NCBI RefSeq assembly: GCF_932276165.1
Contig: NC_063992.1
Coordinates: forward strand, 10,001-74,000
Direction: 5' to 3'
Length of the DNA stretch: 64,000 nt
Source of the DNA: Plutella xylostella
Lineage: Eukaryota > Arthropoda > Insecta > Lepidoptera > Plutellidae
Shown here one piece after another: positions 44,150 to 56,382 of this stretch. The translations under genes were made by a program, and so were the position numbers. Positions within the stretch are counted from its first letter, which is position 1. Each line of letters opens with the position of its first letter. The notes beneath the pieces are model-generated. The model ran no database searches. It was not told the DNA's origin and worked only from the letters and a program-made list of their open reading frames with translations.

Positions 44150-45718
44150 CTATTGAGTATACAACTTAGTTCTATTTTTATGGATTACATCAGTTTTACC
44201 ATTTTTTATAATTTCTACATTAGGAGATACATCTTTCACAACTTGATATGGACCTGAGTATATGCTTTTAAACTTGTTTCCAACTTCATTTTTTATTAAA
44301 ATTAAATCATTTGGTTTGTAAACAATTTCGTTCACTTTTTCATCATACTTAACTTTTCTTGCAATTTTACTTTTTATTAAATTTTCTCTCGCTTCTTTCT
44401 GTGACTTTTGTAAACGATAACGAAGTTCTTGAGGATAACTATCTATATTATATAATGGATCTACTGTATTTTTATTCAAATTACTAGGAAGGCAACATTT
44501 TTTACCAAAAACTAATTCATATGGAGTATAACCTGTTGCTGAATGAATCGATGTATTGTGTGAAAAACACCAAAACTGAAGCCAATCACTCCAAGACTCA
44601 GGGTGATTGTCAGTCTGAATACGAAGAAAGTTTCCTAAACTTTTATGAGAATTTTCCAGAGCACCAATGCTTTGGTGGTGGTATGCAGTTGAATTTAATT
44701 GGTTTATCTGCAATAGAGTACACACTTCTTTGATGGTTGAGGACATAAACTCAGAACCTCTATCAGTTGATATTTCATTAGGTATACCGTATCTTAGAAT
44801 AAAGTTATTCACGAAATTCTTCGCTACTTCTACGCTACTTTTAGTTACTAAAGGATACGCCTCTATATATTTGCTTAGCTCACATTGTAGTGTAAGAATA
44901 TATGAATAGTTATGATTGTCTCTGTCTAATGGTCCTACAATATCTAAAAATATTTTTTCAAACGCTGCGTTAGCTGTTGTCGTTATTATCATTGGCTCTT
45001 TCACGTAATGGTTAGTGTATTTTTGCTTCTGACATTTGTCGCATTTCTTAACAAACTCTTTTATATCATTTTCTAAGCCTGGCCAGAAATAATATTGTTT
45101 AATATTGTTTAACATACGCCTTATTCCAGCATGCCCACTTGTTGGCAAAATATGAAAATCATTAAGTATGACCTTTTTGTCATCTTTACATTCTATTCTT
45201 TTAATATTCTTTAAAACACATAGTTGCGGACCGGTCCAATTATGAGTTTCTTTTATTTCTTTTATCAACTTTTCTATAAAAATATCATTATTTTCATTTT
45301 TAATTATGAATATTTCTTTAATATCATTTTCTTTACAAAATATTTCCATGTCTCTCACAAATTCGGCTTGCGATAGTTGTGATTGAGATCTAGGATTAAT
45401 ATACAACTTCATTTTATTAGGAACATAGCAAAATACTTTGTTTTCTTTCTTTATTTCATTTTTTATTTTATTTAATTCTTTTTCTGTAAGATAACTTAAC
45501 TCAACAGAATTATTTGGTTTTCTATTCACTTCCAATACGTTTGGTTGATCAATCCAATCGTTATTGGGTATTGTGTCATTTGATTTTGTTGACTCTAACT
45601 TCTTCTTCTGTGCTCTAGTCATAACATTCATCACTGATTCATTCATCTCTTTCAATTCATTCATACTAATTTTAACTGATTCATGCGTCTGCAGCTGCGT
45701 TGTCCTTTCCCCTGACAT
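44150..45718 (-). pseudogene. Integrase part of pol, mdg1-like element
   Basis: Inserts the element cDNA into the genome. Zinc-binding HHCC domain (HILPTSGHAGIRRMLNN then CDKCQ), catalytic core with the DDE triad at IFLDIVGP, STDRGSEF and GALENSHKSL, and a C-terminal part ending HKNRTKLYTQ. The frame differs from the RT ORF: RT ends in the overlap at 45681 and the integrase frame is picked up there, consistent with one frameshift near 45680. The ATG listed at 45718 is therefore probably not a real start. Otherwise intact. Confidence 0.86.
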
Positions 45719-47059
45719 ACTCTACTACAAAATCATATTCTTCTAAAGCCATTCTGAACTTCATTAGTCTGCTAGACGGGTCTCTCATGTTAAATAAGTA
45801 GACAAGTGGCTTGTGATCCGTTAATATTTTAAATTTACGACCATATAAATACGGCCGAAAATATTTAACTGCCCAAACGATTGCTAAAAGTTCTTTCTCC
45901 ACAGTTGGGTAATTAAGTTCTGCTTTATTGAGATTTCTACTAGAATAAACGACTGGTCTATTATCGCTGTTTGATAATATAGCTCCTAAGGCGTACCCAG
46001 ACGCGTCTGTTTGCAATCTAAATTCGTTTGATTCATCAAAATTTGAATACTGAAGGACTGGTGGTGATAAAAGTGACTGTTTTACTACTTCAAAATCTTT
46101 TTGGCATTGTTCATCCCATTTAAATGGCACATTTTTCTTACATAATTTATTTAATGAGTAAACTTTATCGGAAAAATTTGGAATAAATTTCCTGTAATAA
46201 TTTGCGAAAGCTATAAATCTTTTTACTTCTTCTACATTTTTAGGTATCGGATATTCTTTCATTATTTTAATTTTATCTGGATCAGGTAATATACCGTCTC
46301 CTGTCACTACATGTCCAAGATATAATATCTCTTTCTTTAAGAAATCACACTTACTAGGGTTAAGTTTCAAATTAACCTGTCTTAATCTTTCAAAAACATC
46401 AAGAAGATTTTTATTGTGGTCATCTAAATTACGTCCAAAAACAATTAAATCGTCTAAGTAGACAAAACACTTTTCATACGTTAATCCAGACATAGCTAAT
46501 GTAATCAATCTAGAGAATGCACTAGGGCTCGTTTTCAAACCCATTGGCAATCGTTTCATCTGAAATTGACCCGAACAAAATGCTGTTAATTTTCTACTCT
46601 CCTCTGATAAATTTACCTGATAATAACCTGAAAAAAGATCTAAATGACTATAGTATACAGCTCCTGACAAAGAATCTAGTATTTCCGTGATGTTAGGGAG
46701 AGGGAACTTATCGTCCTCTATTCTTTCCTTCAGTTTCCGGTAGTCGATTACTAACCGCCATTTTTTATTTCCATTATTACCTCCTTTCTTTGGTACTAGC
46801 AGGATAGGACTAGACCATTCACTCGTAGCTGGTTCAATAATACCATCATTTAACATTTGTTTTATTTGTTCATTTTTCTGTGAATGAGGTAATCTATATG
46901 GTTTAACAAAAACAGGCGTTGAATTTGGTTTTAAATTAATAGCTTGACTGTATAAATTCGTAGTAGTTAACTTGTCTTTTGGTAAATGGAATACGTCTGA
47001 ATATTTAGCACATAGATTTTCGATTGAAATTTGTTCTTCTAAGTTAAGGTGTGATAACT
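45681..47059 (-). pseudogene. RT-RNase H part of pol, mdg1-like element
   Basis: The frame is open from the LINE insertion point (47059) downwards. Motifs: PYRLPHSQKNEQ, MLNDGIIEPATSEWSSP, WRLVIDYRKLKE, catalytic FVYLDDLIVFG, GYYQVNLSEESRKLTAF, then RNase H (LQTDASGYALGAIL, AELNYPTVEKELLAIVW, LTDHKPLVYL). It converts element RNA to DNA. The upstream protease part is 7.4 kb away, beyond the LINE. Confidence 0.9.
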
Positions 47060-47064
47060 GTAAA

Positions 47065-47241
47065 TAATAATAATAATAATAATAATAAATTCTTTATTTC
47101 AGGATATTTCCCATATAGTTTACAATTGAAATATAAATTAAAAATTAAAATATAAATTAGTATCACATAATACAGTCAAATAATATAAAAAATAAAAATA
47201 ACTTATAATTATTGCATTTAGGTACACAGAATACCTACGTA
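47065..47241 (-). other. 3' UTR and (TTA)n tail of the LINE
   Basis: 177 bp AT-rich, ending in about eight TAA units on the plus strand (47065-47087). Confidence 0.75.
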
Positions 47242-49768
47242 CTATTTACGGTTAGCGTCCTGCTGCACAGAGCGCCAGTGCGATTGAATAGGACTCGTCA
47301 CATCATCGCAAATGTTTTTGAGGATTGCGTTACCAGTATTGCGTAGCCGCATCCAGAATGAGGCCACACGAGCCCGAATTATAGCGAAGAAGTCGGGCAC
47401 CCGCGCCTCAGCGAACATGCTCGACGCGCTACAAAAACGCGGATGTTTGAGGAGGATACGGAACGCGTCATTGTACTGTATCCTCAGCGCACTGTAAGAT
47501 CTCCTGGTGTAGTTGGTCCACAGGTGACAGGTGTAAAGATTTTGACAGTACGCCCGAAAGAGGGTTATCTTAACGTCTGGCGTGCACCTGTGGAACCGGC
47601 GTGCGAGCATGTTGCACCGAGCCGCGAGCGCCCTCCTCTCACGTTCGAGGTCTTCCTCATCTCTGAGGTCCTCCGTAAGCCAGTGGCCAAGGTATTTAAA
47701 GCGCTGCACCCTACGCACTGGGGAACCATCCAACCTAACCTCAGGTACCCTCGCCGGACCTCCCAACGCCTTGAAAACCATCATTTCAGTCTTTTTTACC
47801 AACTTTCTGAGGCCATTGATTGACGGGCTGAGAAGCACCATATCGTCTGCATAACTGAGATTATTTACACAAACCCCAGCCACGTGACATCCTATCTTGG
47901 TGCTCCTCAGCTCCCCGATCAGATCATTAATATAGACGTTGAAGAGGTCCGGCGAGGTTAACCCCCCTTGACGCACTCCGCATTCTAGTCTGTAGTCACT
48001 AGATGTCGAGTCGCCCCACCGTACCGCGTTTGTTTGGTCACCGTACCAATATCTCAACAGACTCACTATCTCCTTCGGGACATCTGAGCTCAGCAATTTG
48101 GTCCAGAGAATTTCATAATTAACTAAATCAAACGCCTTGCTCAGGTCCAGGAAGCAGGCGTAAACAGATGTATCCCTTTTTACATAGTAGTTAACTGTGT
48201 GCTTTAGACCTAGTATAGCTGAGTCCGTTGAGACACCGGGACGGAAACCAAATTGAGCATCGTCAATCTTTATGTTCCCGGACAGTGCAGGTTGCAGCAA
48301 GCGCTCCAATAACTTCCCCACCACAGTACCCAGAGATATGGGTCGATAGTTGCCGGCCGACCCGAGATCACCAGTTTTGTTTTTTGGTACTGGAACAACT
48401 ATGGTCTTCGTCATTGCAGCTGGTAGGTAGCTATACCGCATACACATATTAAATAATACACACAGCTTTTTCGAAAGCTCCGATCCCGCACAGACTAGAT
48501 GTTCCACACCTAGGCCGTCGTGCCCCGGAGACTTACCTCTCCTCATACGTGCTATCGCCTTCGCGACATCAGATGGCGTATATTGCATACATTGTTCTAC
48601 CGGAACACGCGCCTCAACCCCCTTGTGGCAGCTAGCCTGCACGGGACGTGGGTCTACCTTGAACCGGCCAGCAAACATAGACGCAACATCCCCAGGATTC
48701 TGCAGCCCCTCCACTGAAACTGGCAAGGAATTTTGATACTGTAGCTTTTTAGTGGCGTTCCAGAATTTTGAGAAGTTTTTCTCATTGCGGTGTGTAGCTA
48801 GGATATCCATCTTTATTCTGTCTTCATTATTCTGGCACCATTTTAGCTTGTTTTTAAAATTAGCCCGACTAGAACGCATGTCGCTAAATAGAACACCGCC
48901 TGAAGGTTTGCCAGCCGCCACCCAACACTGGTAACGCAACCTAGCCTCCCGATGACTATCCTTGACGTGACGATTCCAGCCTAAGATCTGTTTTTTCTTT
49001 CTATGTGCAACAGGATTGAGACGCTTACTTACAATAGAAGCAGTTTGCATAATATTTATAATTTTTCCATACATTTTGTCAATTAAATCTAAGTGCATAT
49101 TTATATTCTTGCAACAATCATTCACACAATCTTTGCAAATTTCATCTAACACACACATTTTGGTCAAGTTCTCCTTACAGTAATTATAACACATATTGGC
49201 TTCATTAGAATCACGATTGCCCCAAACAACATCATTACTTCGACAGAATCCATTGCTCACCTCCGCCGATAGATAACAAATATCACAGATAACGCATAAC
49301 GGTAGATGGTCGGACCACATGACGTCATACATAACATACGCAGACGTCACAGATTTCCAGGCAGCCTTGGTTGTAATACAGTGATCAAGCCACCGGCGGG
49401 ATCCGTTTGCCTCACTTATAAAAGTGTAGGTATCGGACTCTTTACCCAGGATGTTCATATCTACACATTCCCAGTGTTGTTCCGTGCTGAAACTAGATAG
49501 CTCTGCGCCAAAACTCGCACTAGGATGTGCATTATAGTCACCCATAACATAAGCACTTGCAATACCCGAATCCTCTATTATAGCATTAATCTTGCCTAAG
49601 CAATCTGTGAAGTCTTGCCTATTTTCCACGCTGTCAGTGGGCATATATACCGAAAATACGAGAAAGGAACGGAAACCATCACTTATGCTGATAGCTGCAA
49701 TCCTGTCACTAGCGCAGTCCACCACAGAAACCTTAGGGAATTTTGACTTACGCCACAGTAAGGCCAAT
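47242..49768 (-). pseudogene. ORF2 (EN-RT) of the LINE, lacking its N-terminus
   Basis: The LINE-derived part runs from the BEL junction at 49768 (ALLWRKSKF) to the stop at 47242; the 18 codons listed upstream to 49824 come from the BEL LTR. A further 45-50 bp of the same frame lie at 54410-54454 (LQGRPYGG). Endonuclease motifs: YVMGDYNAHP, WSDHLPLCV. RT motifs: NYRPISLGTVVGKLLERL, CFLDLSKAFDLVNYEIL, CGVRQGGLTSPDLFN, catalytic LSYADDMVLLSPS. No RNase H. Open throughout, so it was probably damaged only by 5' truncation and the BEL insertion. Confidence 0.87.
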
Positions 49769-50114
49769 TGTTTGGGCTGATGATGATGTCTGCCTGCCTG
49801 CCTGTGTTTGGTGCGTACTTCCAATGAAAGATGCTTGATGTTGATGCTGGTATAATAATTTATTTTACTTGAAAATGATGATCGTTAGAATGTGTCGTGT
49901 TTGACGTAAAGTTGAAGAAGGAAGATTGAATGAATGAATTTTTGATTGATTGAAAGTTTAGAGTGAAGTTATACAATGAAAATGTTGCAAGACTGAAATA
50001 AGAGTGAAGTTATACAATACAAATGTTGCTAGACTGAAATTTAAATATACACTATTTTGACTATTTATTTACTGTCCCTACTTCTTCTGAGATCTTGCGT
50101 GATGAGTGTGAACA
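49769..50114 (-). repeat. 3' LTR (minus strand) of BEL/Pao element
   Basis: 346 bp; mate at 54059-54404. Confidence 0.93.
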
Positions 50115-50165
50115 TGCCCCCCGCCTTGAAAGGATGGTCTTTCAACCGAGGATGTTGCGCTGGTC

Positions 50166-51418
50166 TCAGTCATCTTCTTCCCAGAGAGGACAGATTTTGG
50201 AGCAGGCACGGCGAATGACACCCTTCTCAGTGCGGATGTCTGCTACTCTGGAGATCCCATCTCTCCCTGGAACAGTGGTGATGATGCGACCCAGGTGCCA
50301 CTTTAGCGGAGGCAGCTGGTCGTCCTTGATGAGCACGAGCGTGTCTGGCTTCAGGTCATCGAGTCTTGATTTCCACTTCGTTCTGGTCTGCATCTCGGAT
50401 ATGTATTCCTTGGACCACCTGGACCAGAAATGCTGACGGATCTGTTCCACTCGGCGATAGCGTGTGAGGCGGTTGCAGGCAGTGTTGCTGACGTCCTCGC
50501 AGAGCGGAGCAGTGAGTGGACGGCCAACCAAGAAATGAGCTGGACTAAGAGGATAGTAGTCGTGTGGACCTGAGGACAGAGGACTTAGAGGACGGGAATT
50601 CAGGACGGCTTGGATTTGTGCCAATACCGTATTGAACTCTTCGTATGTTAAATGTGAATTACCTATCACACGTCTCAAATGATATTTACATGATTTTACC
50701 CCGGCTTCCCACAATCCACCAAAATTTGGGCTAAAAGGCGGAATGAAGCTGAATTTAATGTTTTGACTTGTGGCGTAATCTATTATTTCCGAGGAACATT
50801 TACCTAGGAACTTAGTGAAGTCGTTCATCAGGCCTACAAAATTTCTACCATTATCGCTGAAGATTGTATTTGGCTTTGAATAGCGTGAGATGTGTCTCTT
50901 AAGGGCGAGAAGATAGGCCTCAGTTGATAGGTCCCCAACCAACTCCAGGTTTACTGCGCGAGTTGCCATGCAAACAAAAATGCAAACATAAGCTTTAACG
51001 GTTTGAGCGCCTCTACCTTTTCTATTTAAAATGTACACGGGACCCATGTAATCTACACCCGTATTGATGAAGGCGAACCCAGGGCTGATGCGTTCTGAAG
51101 GGAGGTTACCCATAAGGGGCGTGAGCGGTTTAGCGCGTAGACGTGCGCACCTCGCGCACCGGTGCACGGTCCGGCGGGCGGCATCGCGCCCTCGCACCGG
51201 CCACCACGTCTCGCGTAGGGTGTATAGCAAGGCCTGCGGTGCGGCGTGAAGCTGCCGAAGGTGCTCGTCCCGGAACAACAGTGTAGTGAAGTGATGTTTG
51301 CCTGAAGTTAAAATGGGATGTTTTTTATCATAGCTGTAATCAGCTGAGTTTAAAAGCCTACCCCCTACCCTAATGATGTGATTTTCATCAAGAAAAGGAT
51401 GTAACTTTGATAAGTTGT
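50166..51418 (-). pseudogene. Integrase of BEL/Pao element
   Basis: The frame is open from about 51418; the upstream part reads HPFLDENHIIRVGGRLL, the usual lead-in to BEL integrase. Zinc-binding region about 51260-51150 (CARCARLRAK), catalytic core motifs FINTGVDYMGP, TIFSDNGRNFVG and GGLWEAGVKS, and a C-terminal BEL-type domain (LVLIKDDQLPPLKWHLGRI). The N-terminal junction with gag-protease is in a different frame and lacks RT, showing a deletion. Confidence 0.86.
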
Positions 51419-53718
51419 GTGAATTTTTTTAATGTTTCTTGTTTGCTAAGTGTTTCATAAACACTAGGGAATGATTCTTGTTGTGATATTTTTGTTAATT
51501 TTGTTTGAGATTCGTTCAATTCTTCTACACTTAACGCGCCTGTCCTTTTATTATTTTTATTACGTGTGTTGTGAATGAAGCGCATCAAATAAGCAAAGGA
51601 ACGTTTCATGCGATTGAATTGGGAATATCTTTCAAATGGAAACCAGTTATTATTATCTGAAGCATGATAACTCTGCGTGGTTTGTGATTTAATCTCGGGT
51701 AGGTCTTGTGAAGCGCTTTCTACTATCTCGAGACTCTTTACAGCTGAAGTGTCTATGGCTTCAGTGAAGTTACAATGAACCTGAGAATCATGATGTGTGC
51801 TGTTGTAAATTGGACCTGAAATGATCCATCCCAACTTTGTGTTCTGAAGGAACGGGCCATTGGCCAAGCGGATTTTACCTTCCTCAAGTAGATCCCAAAA
51901 GTAGTCGGCACCTATTAGCATGTCGATAGGCTGAGACATGAAGTATTTTGGGTCAGCTAACTGAATGTTATCAGGTATTTTGAAGTTATGTTCTTGTATT
52001 GAAATGCTAGTTGACGGTAAATCTGATGATATTGTCTGAAGGACTAAGCATTTGATGTCTGCTGTATAGGAACTCGATAAGGACCTGATAGTGATGTCAC
52101 AGGTTTGTGTGCTTTGTGTTACCGCGTTACCTACACCCTTGATTGTGTGAGTGGACTGTATTATTGAAGCGTTCAATTGTTCACATAAAGCTTTGGTGAT
52201 GAAGCACCTTTGACTACCACTGTCTAGTAATGCGCGAGCTTGAACATAATTATTATGTTTATCCACAAGCTCGATGACAGCTGTTGACAACAGTACGGGT
52301 TCTATGATGGGAGACTGTGCGCTTAACGTCTCACATATTGTGTTAATGTTAAATGTGTGTGAATTGTTTTCAGTTGCTACAGGGGATTGATGTGTTTCTG
52401 AATCTAATGTGACTAACGATGAAGTGTTGTTATGTGTGCTTCCATTAGACCCGTCCTGGTGTAGAATTGAATTGTGTTTCTTTGTACATTTTTTGCACGG
52501 ACCGAACCGACAGTCAGTTACTGCATGTCCAGAACGCAAACAGTTTACACATATTTTGTGTTGTGAAATGATGTTGTATTTATCTGAGATTGGCATGTCT
52601 AAGAATCTCTGGCATGAATAAATAGCATGCTTATTATTGCATACCGGGCAAGGTTTGTAATGTATATTCCTTTCCTGATGCGCTTTGTTGGATGATGATG
52701 ATGAAGATACATTACAGTGAACCTTGGGTGTGTTTTGAGTGTGTGAAGTGTTATAATAACTGTGTTTGTTTTTGTGTGTGACAATAACAGTTTCTAACAT
52801 GTCTGCTTTACGACCTAGGAACTTAAGCAGGTCATCAACCTTCAACCCTGGCTTGGAATCTCCGGCTTGTGACAGTGTAGATACTTTATGTTGTTCCCAT
52901 TCTCTCTCAGTAACGGCATCTAGTTTGGAAACAACCATGTAAATAATCAAAGTGTCCCATGAATCTGTTGGCTCCCCGAGAGTATTTAAAGCACGAAGGT
53001 TCTTCATAATTGTGTCGATGAGCTTTCTTATCCAAGCCGGTGACTCCTTCGTCAAAGGTTGAAGCGAGAACAATGCTTTGATGTGGTTGTGTATGAGTAA
53101 TTGTGTGTTGTCATACCTATTTGTTAGCAACTCCCATGCTATACTATAATTTTGAGCCGAGAATTCGAGTGATTCAATAACTAGCCCCGCACTGCCCTCA
53201 AGCGATGATTTCAAATAATGAAACTTTTGAATTGCACTAATTTGTGTGGAATTGTGGACTAAAGACAGGTAGGTATCTCTGAATTGTAGCCAATTGTCAT
53301 AAGAACCGTTAAAGCTTGGCAATGTGATGGTTGGTAGCTTGACTGATGATAGGTTAGCACAGCTGGGGTTGTTAGCGGACTCATCAATTGAGGTTATGTT
53401 TTGTGATTTTGCTATTAAGCTATAATATTTAGTTTCAAAGCTTTCCCGATATTGTAACGCGTCAGTAAGCTCTTCACTAAGCTCCTCTATTTGTGATTGA
53501 ACTGTATTAAACTCATTTAGCAATGATGACGCGCCATGTGCTCTTAATTTAATTTCTATTATTTGTTCAGAGGTTAAAGTAAGCCCTGTGAATGAATCTA
53601 AATATTTTTCTAAATTAGTGAGCCTACCCTTTAGCACTCCCCTTTTACGAGTTAGTAAGCTAGAGTCGCTCGATTTAGATGGGGTATAAATGCCTGAAGC
53701 CACATCCGCACCCAACAT
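51388..53718 (-). pseudogene. Gag-protease of BEL/Pao element
   Basis: ATG 53718. N-terminal coiled coil (EKYLDSFTGLTLTSEQIIEIK), then the BEL capsid-type region (LPSFNGSYDNWLQFRDTYLSLV; AWELLTNRYDN). Three Cys/His clusters: CPVCNNKHAIYSC, CVNCLRSGHAVTDC, CKKCTKKHNSILH. Aspartic protease motif ALLDSGSQRCFITKALC, followed by GADYFWDLL. The ORF ends in a new frame at the deletion junction (about 51390-51440). Gag and protease look intact; pol is not. Confidence 0.87.
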
Positions 53719-54058
53719 TTTGATGTATTGTAATGAAAGTCGAGGTACTCACGGTTATGATGATGTGATGAAGTTTGGTGACGTGTGATGGTGTGCTTGA
53801 AGCTAGCACGCAGTTTGCAGCAACATGGCAGCAACACAGCTCAAGGATGGCTGGAATAGATATGAAGTACGGTATTAACACAAGGGTAAGGGGAATCGGG
53901 TTGGAGTTCTCGGCTGGCACGTCTTACCGCGATGAGGCTGATTGTGGCTGCTCGTCGCTGGCGTGGCCTGGTCCTTTGTCCAATGCTCCGGGTCTGCTTA
54001 CACGTGGTCAGGCTGGGTGGTCCAATTTTCTTCAAGTTCCGGCGAAGTAAGGTCCAAA

Positions 54059-54404
54059 TGTTTGGGCTGATGATGATGTCTGCCTGCCTGCCTGTGTTTG
54101 GTGCGTACTTCCAATGAAAGATGCTTGATGTTGATGCTGGTATAATAATTTATTTTACTTGAAAATGATGATCGTTAGAATGTGTCGTGTTTGACGTAAA
54201 GTTGAAGAAGGAAGATTGAATGAATGAATTTTTGATTGATTGAAAGTTTAGAGTGAAGTTATACAATGAAAATGTTGCAAGACTGAAATAAGAGTGAAGT
54301 TATACAATACAAATGTTGCTAGACTGAAATTTAAATATACACTATTTTGACTATTTATTTACTGTCCCTACTTCTTCTGAGATCTTGCGTGATGAGTGTG
54401 AACA
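54059..54404 (-). repeat. 5' LTR (minus strand) of BEL/Pao element
   Basis: 346 bp, same sequence as 49769-50114. Followed at 54405 by the CCAAT duplication and 45 bp of LINE. Confidence 0.93.
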
Positions 54405-54459
54405 CCAATCCACCATACGGCCGTCCTTGCAGTATACCTAACGAAAATAATTCAGTAAA

Positions 54460-55115
54460 AATGAAAATAATTCTTTTACTCTATCTGCATTTTTCTCGTT
54501 TTTATGAAACATACATATTTTGTAATTATTTAAGCTGTCAAAAATAGGATCAATTTTGTATAAGACAACATCCTGTTCCGTCGTGTTTAAAATTTTTATT
54601 GGTATTTTTCCTTGAATTGGTTTAACTATAGTGCTTGCAATAAACACTCCGTTCTGAATTTTGCTTGAGTATACAACACTATCTTCCTTTATATAGGTAT
54701 CCACCGAATGAATAGACTCGGATCTAGCTGGTATTATAAAACATGCATTACTGTTCCCATTATACATCGGTAACGTAATATGTTTATTATTCACTGACCA
54801 TAATGATAATGTGTTTTGTTCTAAGTCTAAAACTGACTTGAAGTTGTTTAAGAAGTCGTGTCCTAAAATTCCACTCGCCTTACACGGCAACGAATCAAAT
54901 ACATAGAATTGATGCTTGAATGTCTCACCTTTAGATGTTAAATATAAACAAACCTTTCCGATAGTCTCTATGCAACCGCCAATTCCTTTTATAGAGATGC
55001 TCTCTTTATGAAACGGAATATTATGTTCGAGAAGATGTTTATGTTTTATGGCCGATATGCTCGCTCCCGTGTCAACTAACCAAGGATAGCATGAGTTGTT
55101 AAGTGCAAAGTTCAC
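54460..55115 (-). pseudogene. Protease part of pol, mdg1-like element
   Basis: Aspartic protease with the active-site motif WLVDTGASISAI near the start and ILGHDFLNNF downstream, followed by a region that precedes RT. The reading is cut at 54455-54459 by the LINE insertion; the last codons to 54438 are LINE sequence. The frame differs from gag, as usual where pol is made by frameshifting; the pol frame is open upstream of 55115 into the end of gag. The continuation is at 47059. Confidence 0.86.
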
Positions 55116-55152
55116 TGAAAGACAATTATTATTGCACGCATAAATAGTTCGA

Positions 55153-56382
55153 TTAGTCTCGAAAAAACTGATTCAAGTTCTGATTTTCGTTTTCAGCAGT
55201 GGATGCGCTGTTTTCAGTCATGACGTTTACATTCCGGCTGAACTGATTGTTCCTGTTAGAATGATTAAAATTTGACTTACCTCGGTATTGACCTTGACCT
55301 TGACCTCTGGGAGGACCATGTAATGACCTGGAGTAGCCTCCTCGGTATCCTCCTCGCCTACCGCTTCCGTTGTAGCCTCTGTTATTGCCACGGAAATTAT
55401 TGTTCTGGTAATATCGTCCAGTAAAAGTACGACTCTGTCCCTGGGAAAACATATTATTATTGAATTTATTATATCCACGTGTGTTATTACCTCGGCCTCT
55501 GTAATTAGAATTTTTTGGTCGATTTATCCCAAAAATTGTACCAGATGTAGAAGGTGATGACGTCACTTCTTCGTCGATGGCTGCTTGGATGGCGTCTTTC
55601 AAAGATGAAAAATTACGTGCCGCTATTATAGTACTTAGGCGGCGATTCCGCAACCCATCGGCAAACTTTTTTATTGCCATCTTTTCATTCAACGGTTTAA
55701 GGATTTCATAGCTGTCTGTGTTACCGTTGGCCTGCGAAATCGTCAAGTCAATAAATAACTCTGATAACTCCCTACCAAAGTCATCTATAGAACGGTCGTT
55801 TTGCTGCGAATTTTGTAATTTCGATTGTATAGCAGTGGCGGCCTTCTGTGATAACAACACCGATGTCATATCTCGTACCAACTCTTTAACGTTAGTATAA
55901 CTAGAAGCCAATTTTAACTTTGCTGCCTGGGATAACCTGCTCTTTAAAACAAATGTTATCAAATTTTGTTGGCATTCCGGCTTTGTCAAAAGAGAACCAT
56001 AATAGTCAATATTATCGATTAATTGTTTTGTATTTTCAATATTATCGGTCATAATTGGTAACAAGCTTAAAGCAGTTTTTAAATCAAAGGTATCCATCTT
56101 TTCTAATGGTTTTTCTCTACAATATGACGTAATTTCATTAAATAAGGTATCTATTCGCGAAAACAAATTATACACTAAATTAATCTGTTCCCCTTGAATT
56201 TTTCCTTTTTCTACTAATACAATAAACTGTCCCTTCAAAGTAGAATATTGTAAATATAATTCTTTTGCCTCATAAAGCTTAGTTTTTAATATTTCCCCCT
56301 GTCGTCTACTAGGACCAATTTTACATAAATATGTCCTTATTTCTTTAAGTTTTTCAGCTACTGAATTAATATCTTTAAGCAT
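55153..56382 (-). CDS. Gag of mdg1-like element (intact)
   Basis: 409 codons from ATG 56382 to the stop at 55153. The first about 290 residues are helical and capsid-like. The C-terminal 110 residues are Arg/Gly/Asn-rich (RGRGNNTRGYNKFNNN, RGNNRGYNGSGRRGGYRGG), an RGG-type RNA-binding tail, and no Cys/His zinc knuckle is present. A gag without zinc knuckles agrees with an mdg1/412-like affiliation. No break is visible. Confidence 0.87.
   Translation of the reverse strand: MLKDINSVAEKLKEIRTYLCKIGPSRRQGEILKTKLYEAKELYLQYSTLKGQFIVLVEKGKIQGEQINLVYNLFSRIDTLFNEITSYCREKPLEKMDTFDLKTALSLLPIMTDNIENTKQLIDNIDYYGSLLTKPECQQNLITFVLKSRLSQAAKLKLASSYTNVKELVRDMTSVLLSQKAATAIQSKLQNSQQNDRSIDDFGRELSELFIDLTISQANGNTDSYEILKPLNEKMAIKKFADGLRNRRLSTIIAARNFSSLKDAIQAAIDEEVTSSPSTSGTIFGINRPKNSNYRGRGNNTRGYNKFNNNMFSQGQSRTFTGRYYQNNNFRGNNRGYNGSGRRGGYRGGYSRSLHGPPRGQGQGQYRGKSNFNHSNRNNQFSRNVNVMTENSASTAENENQNLNQFFRD

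Larger units (their letters stand above)
49769..54404 (-). mobile_element. BEL/Pao LTR retrotransposon (minus strand), internally deleted (no RT)
   Basis: 346-bp LTRs, 49769-50114 and 54059-54404, both TGTTTGGG...GTGAACA and identical as far as I can compare by eye; duplication CCAAT (49764-49768, 54405-54409) inside the LINE endonuclease. Minus-strand PBS region TTTGGACCTTACTTCGCCGG (54058-54039); polypurine tract GGCGGGGGGCA (50125-50115). It encodes gag, protease and integrase but lacks RT and RNase H. It is the innermost and probably youngest member of a four-deep nest. Confidence 0.9.
47065..54454 (-). mobile_element. CR1/L2-like LINE, 5'-truncated, split by a BEL/Pao element
   Basis: Inserted in the mdg1-like pol gene with duplication GTAAA (47060-47064, 54455-54459). 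On the minus strand it starts inside the endonuclease domain (54454), is interrupted at 54404-49769 by the BEL element, and ends at 47065 in (TTA)n after an AATAAA-like string. Own length about 2.75 kb. A microsatellite-like tail instead of poly(A) is usual for CR1/L2/Rex1 relatives. Clade is judged from motifs only. Confidence 0.82.

Noticed and set aside
53775..54117. Plus-strand ORFs across the BEL leader and LTR (91 and 61 codons)
   Set aside because: They cross the PBS and LTR in antisense to the element and have no motif.
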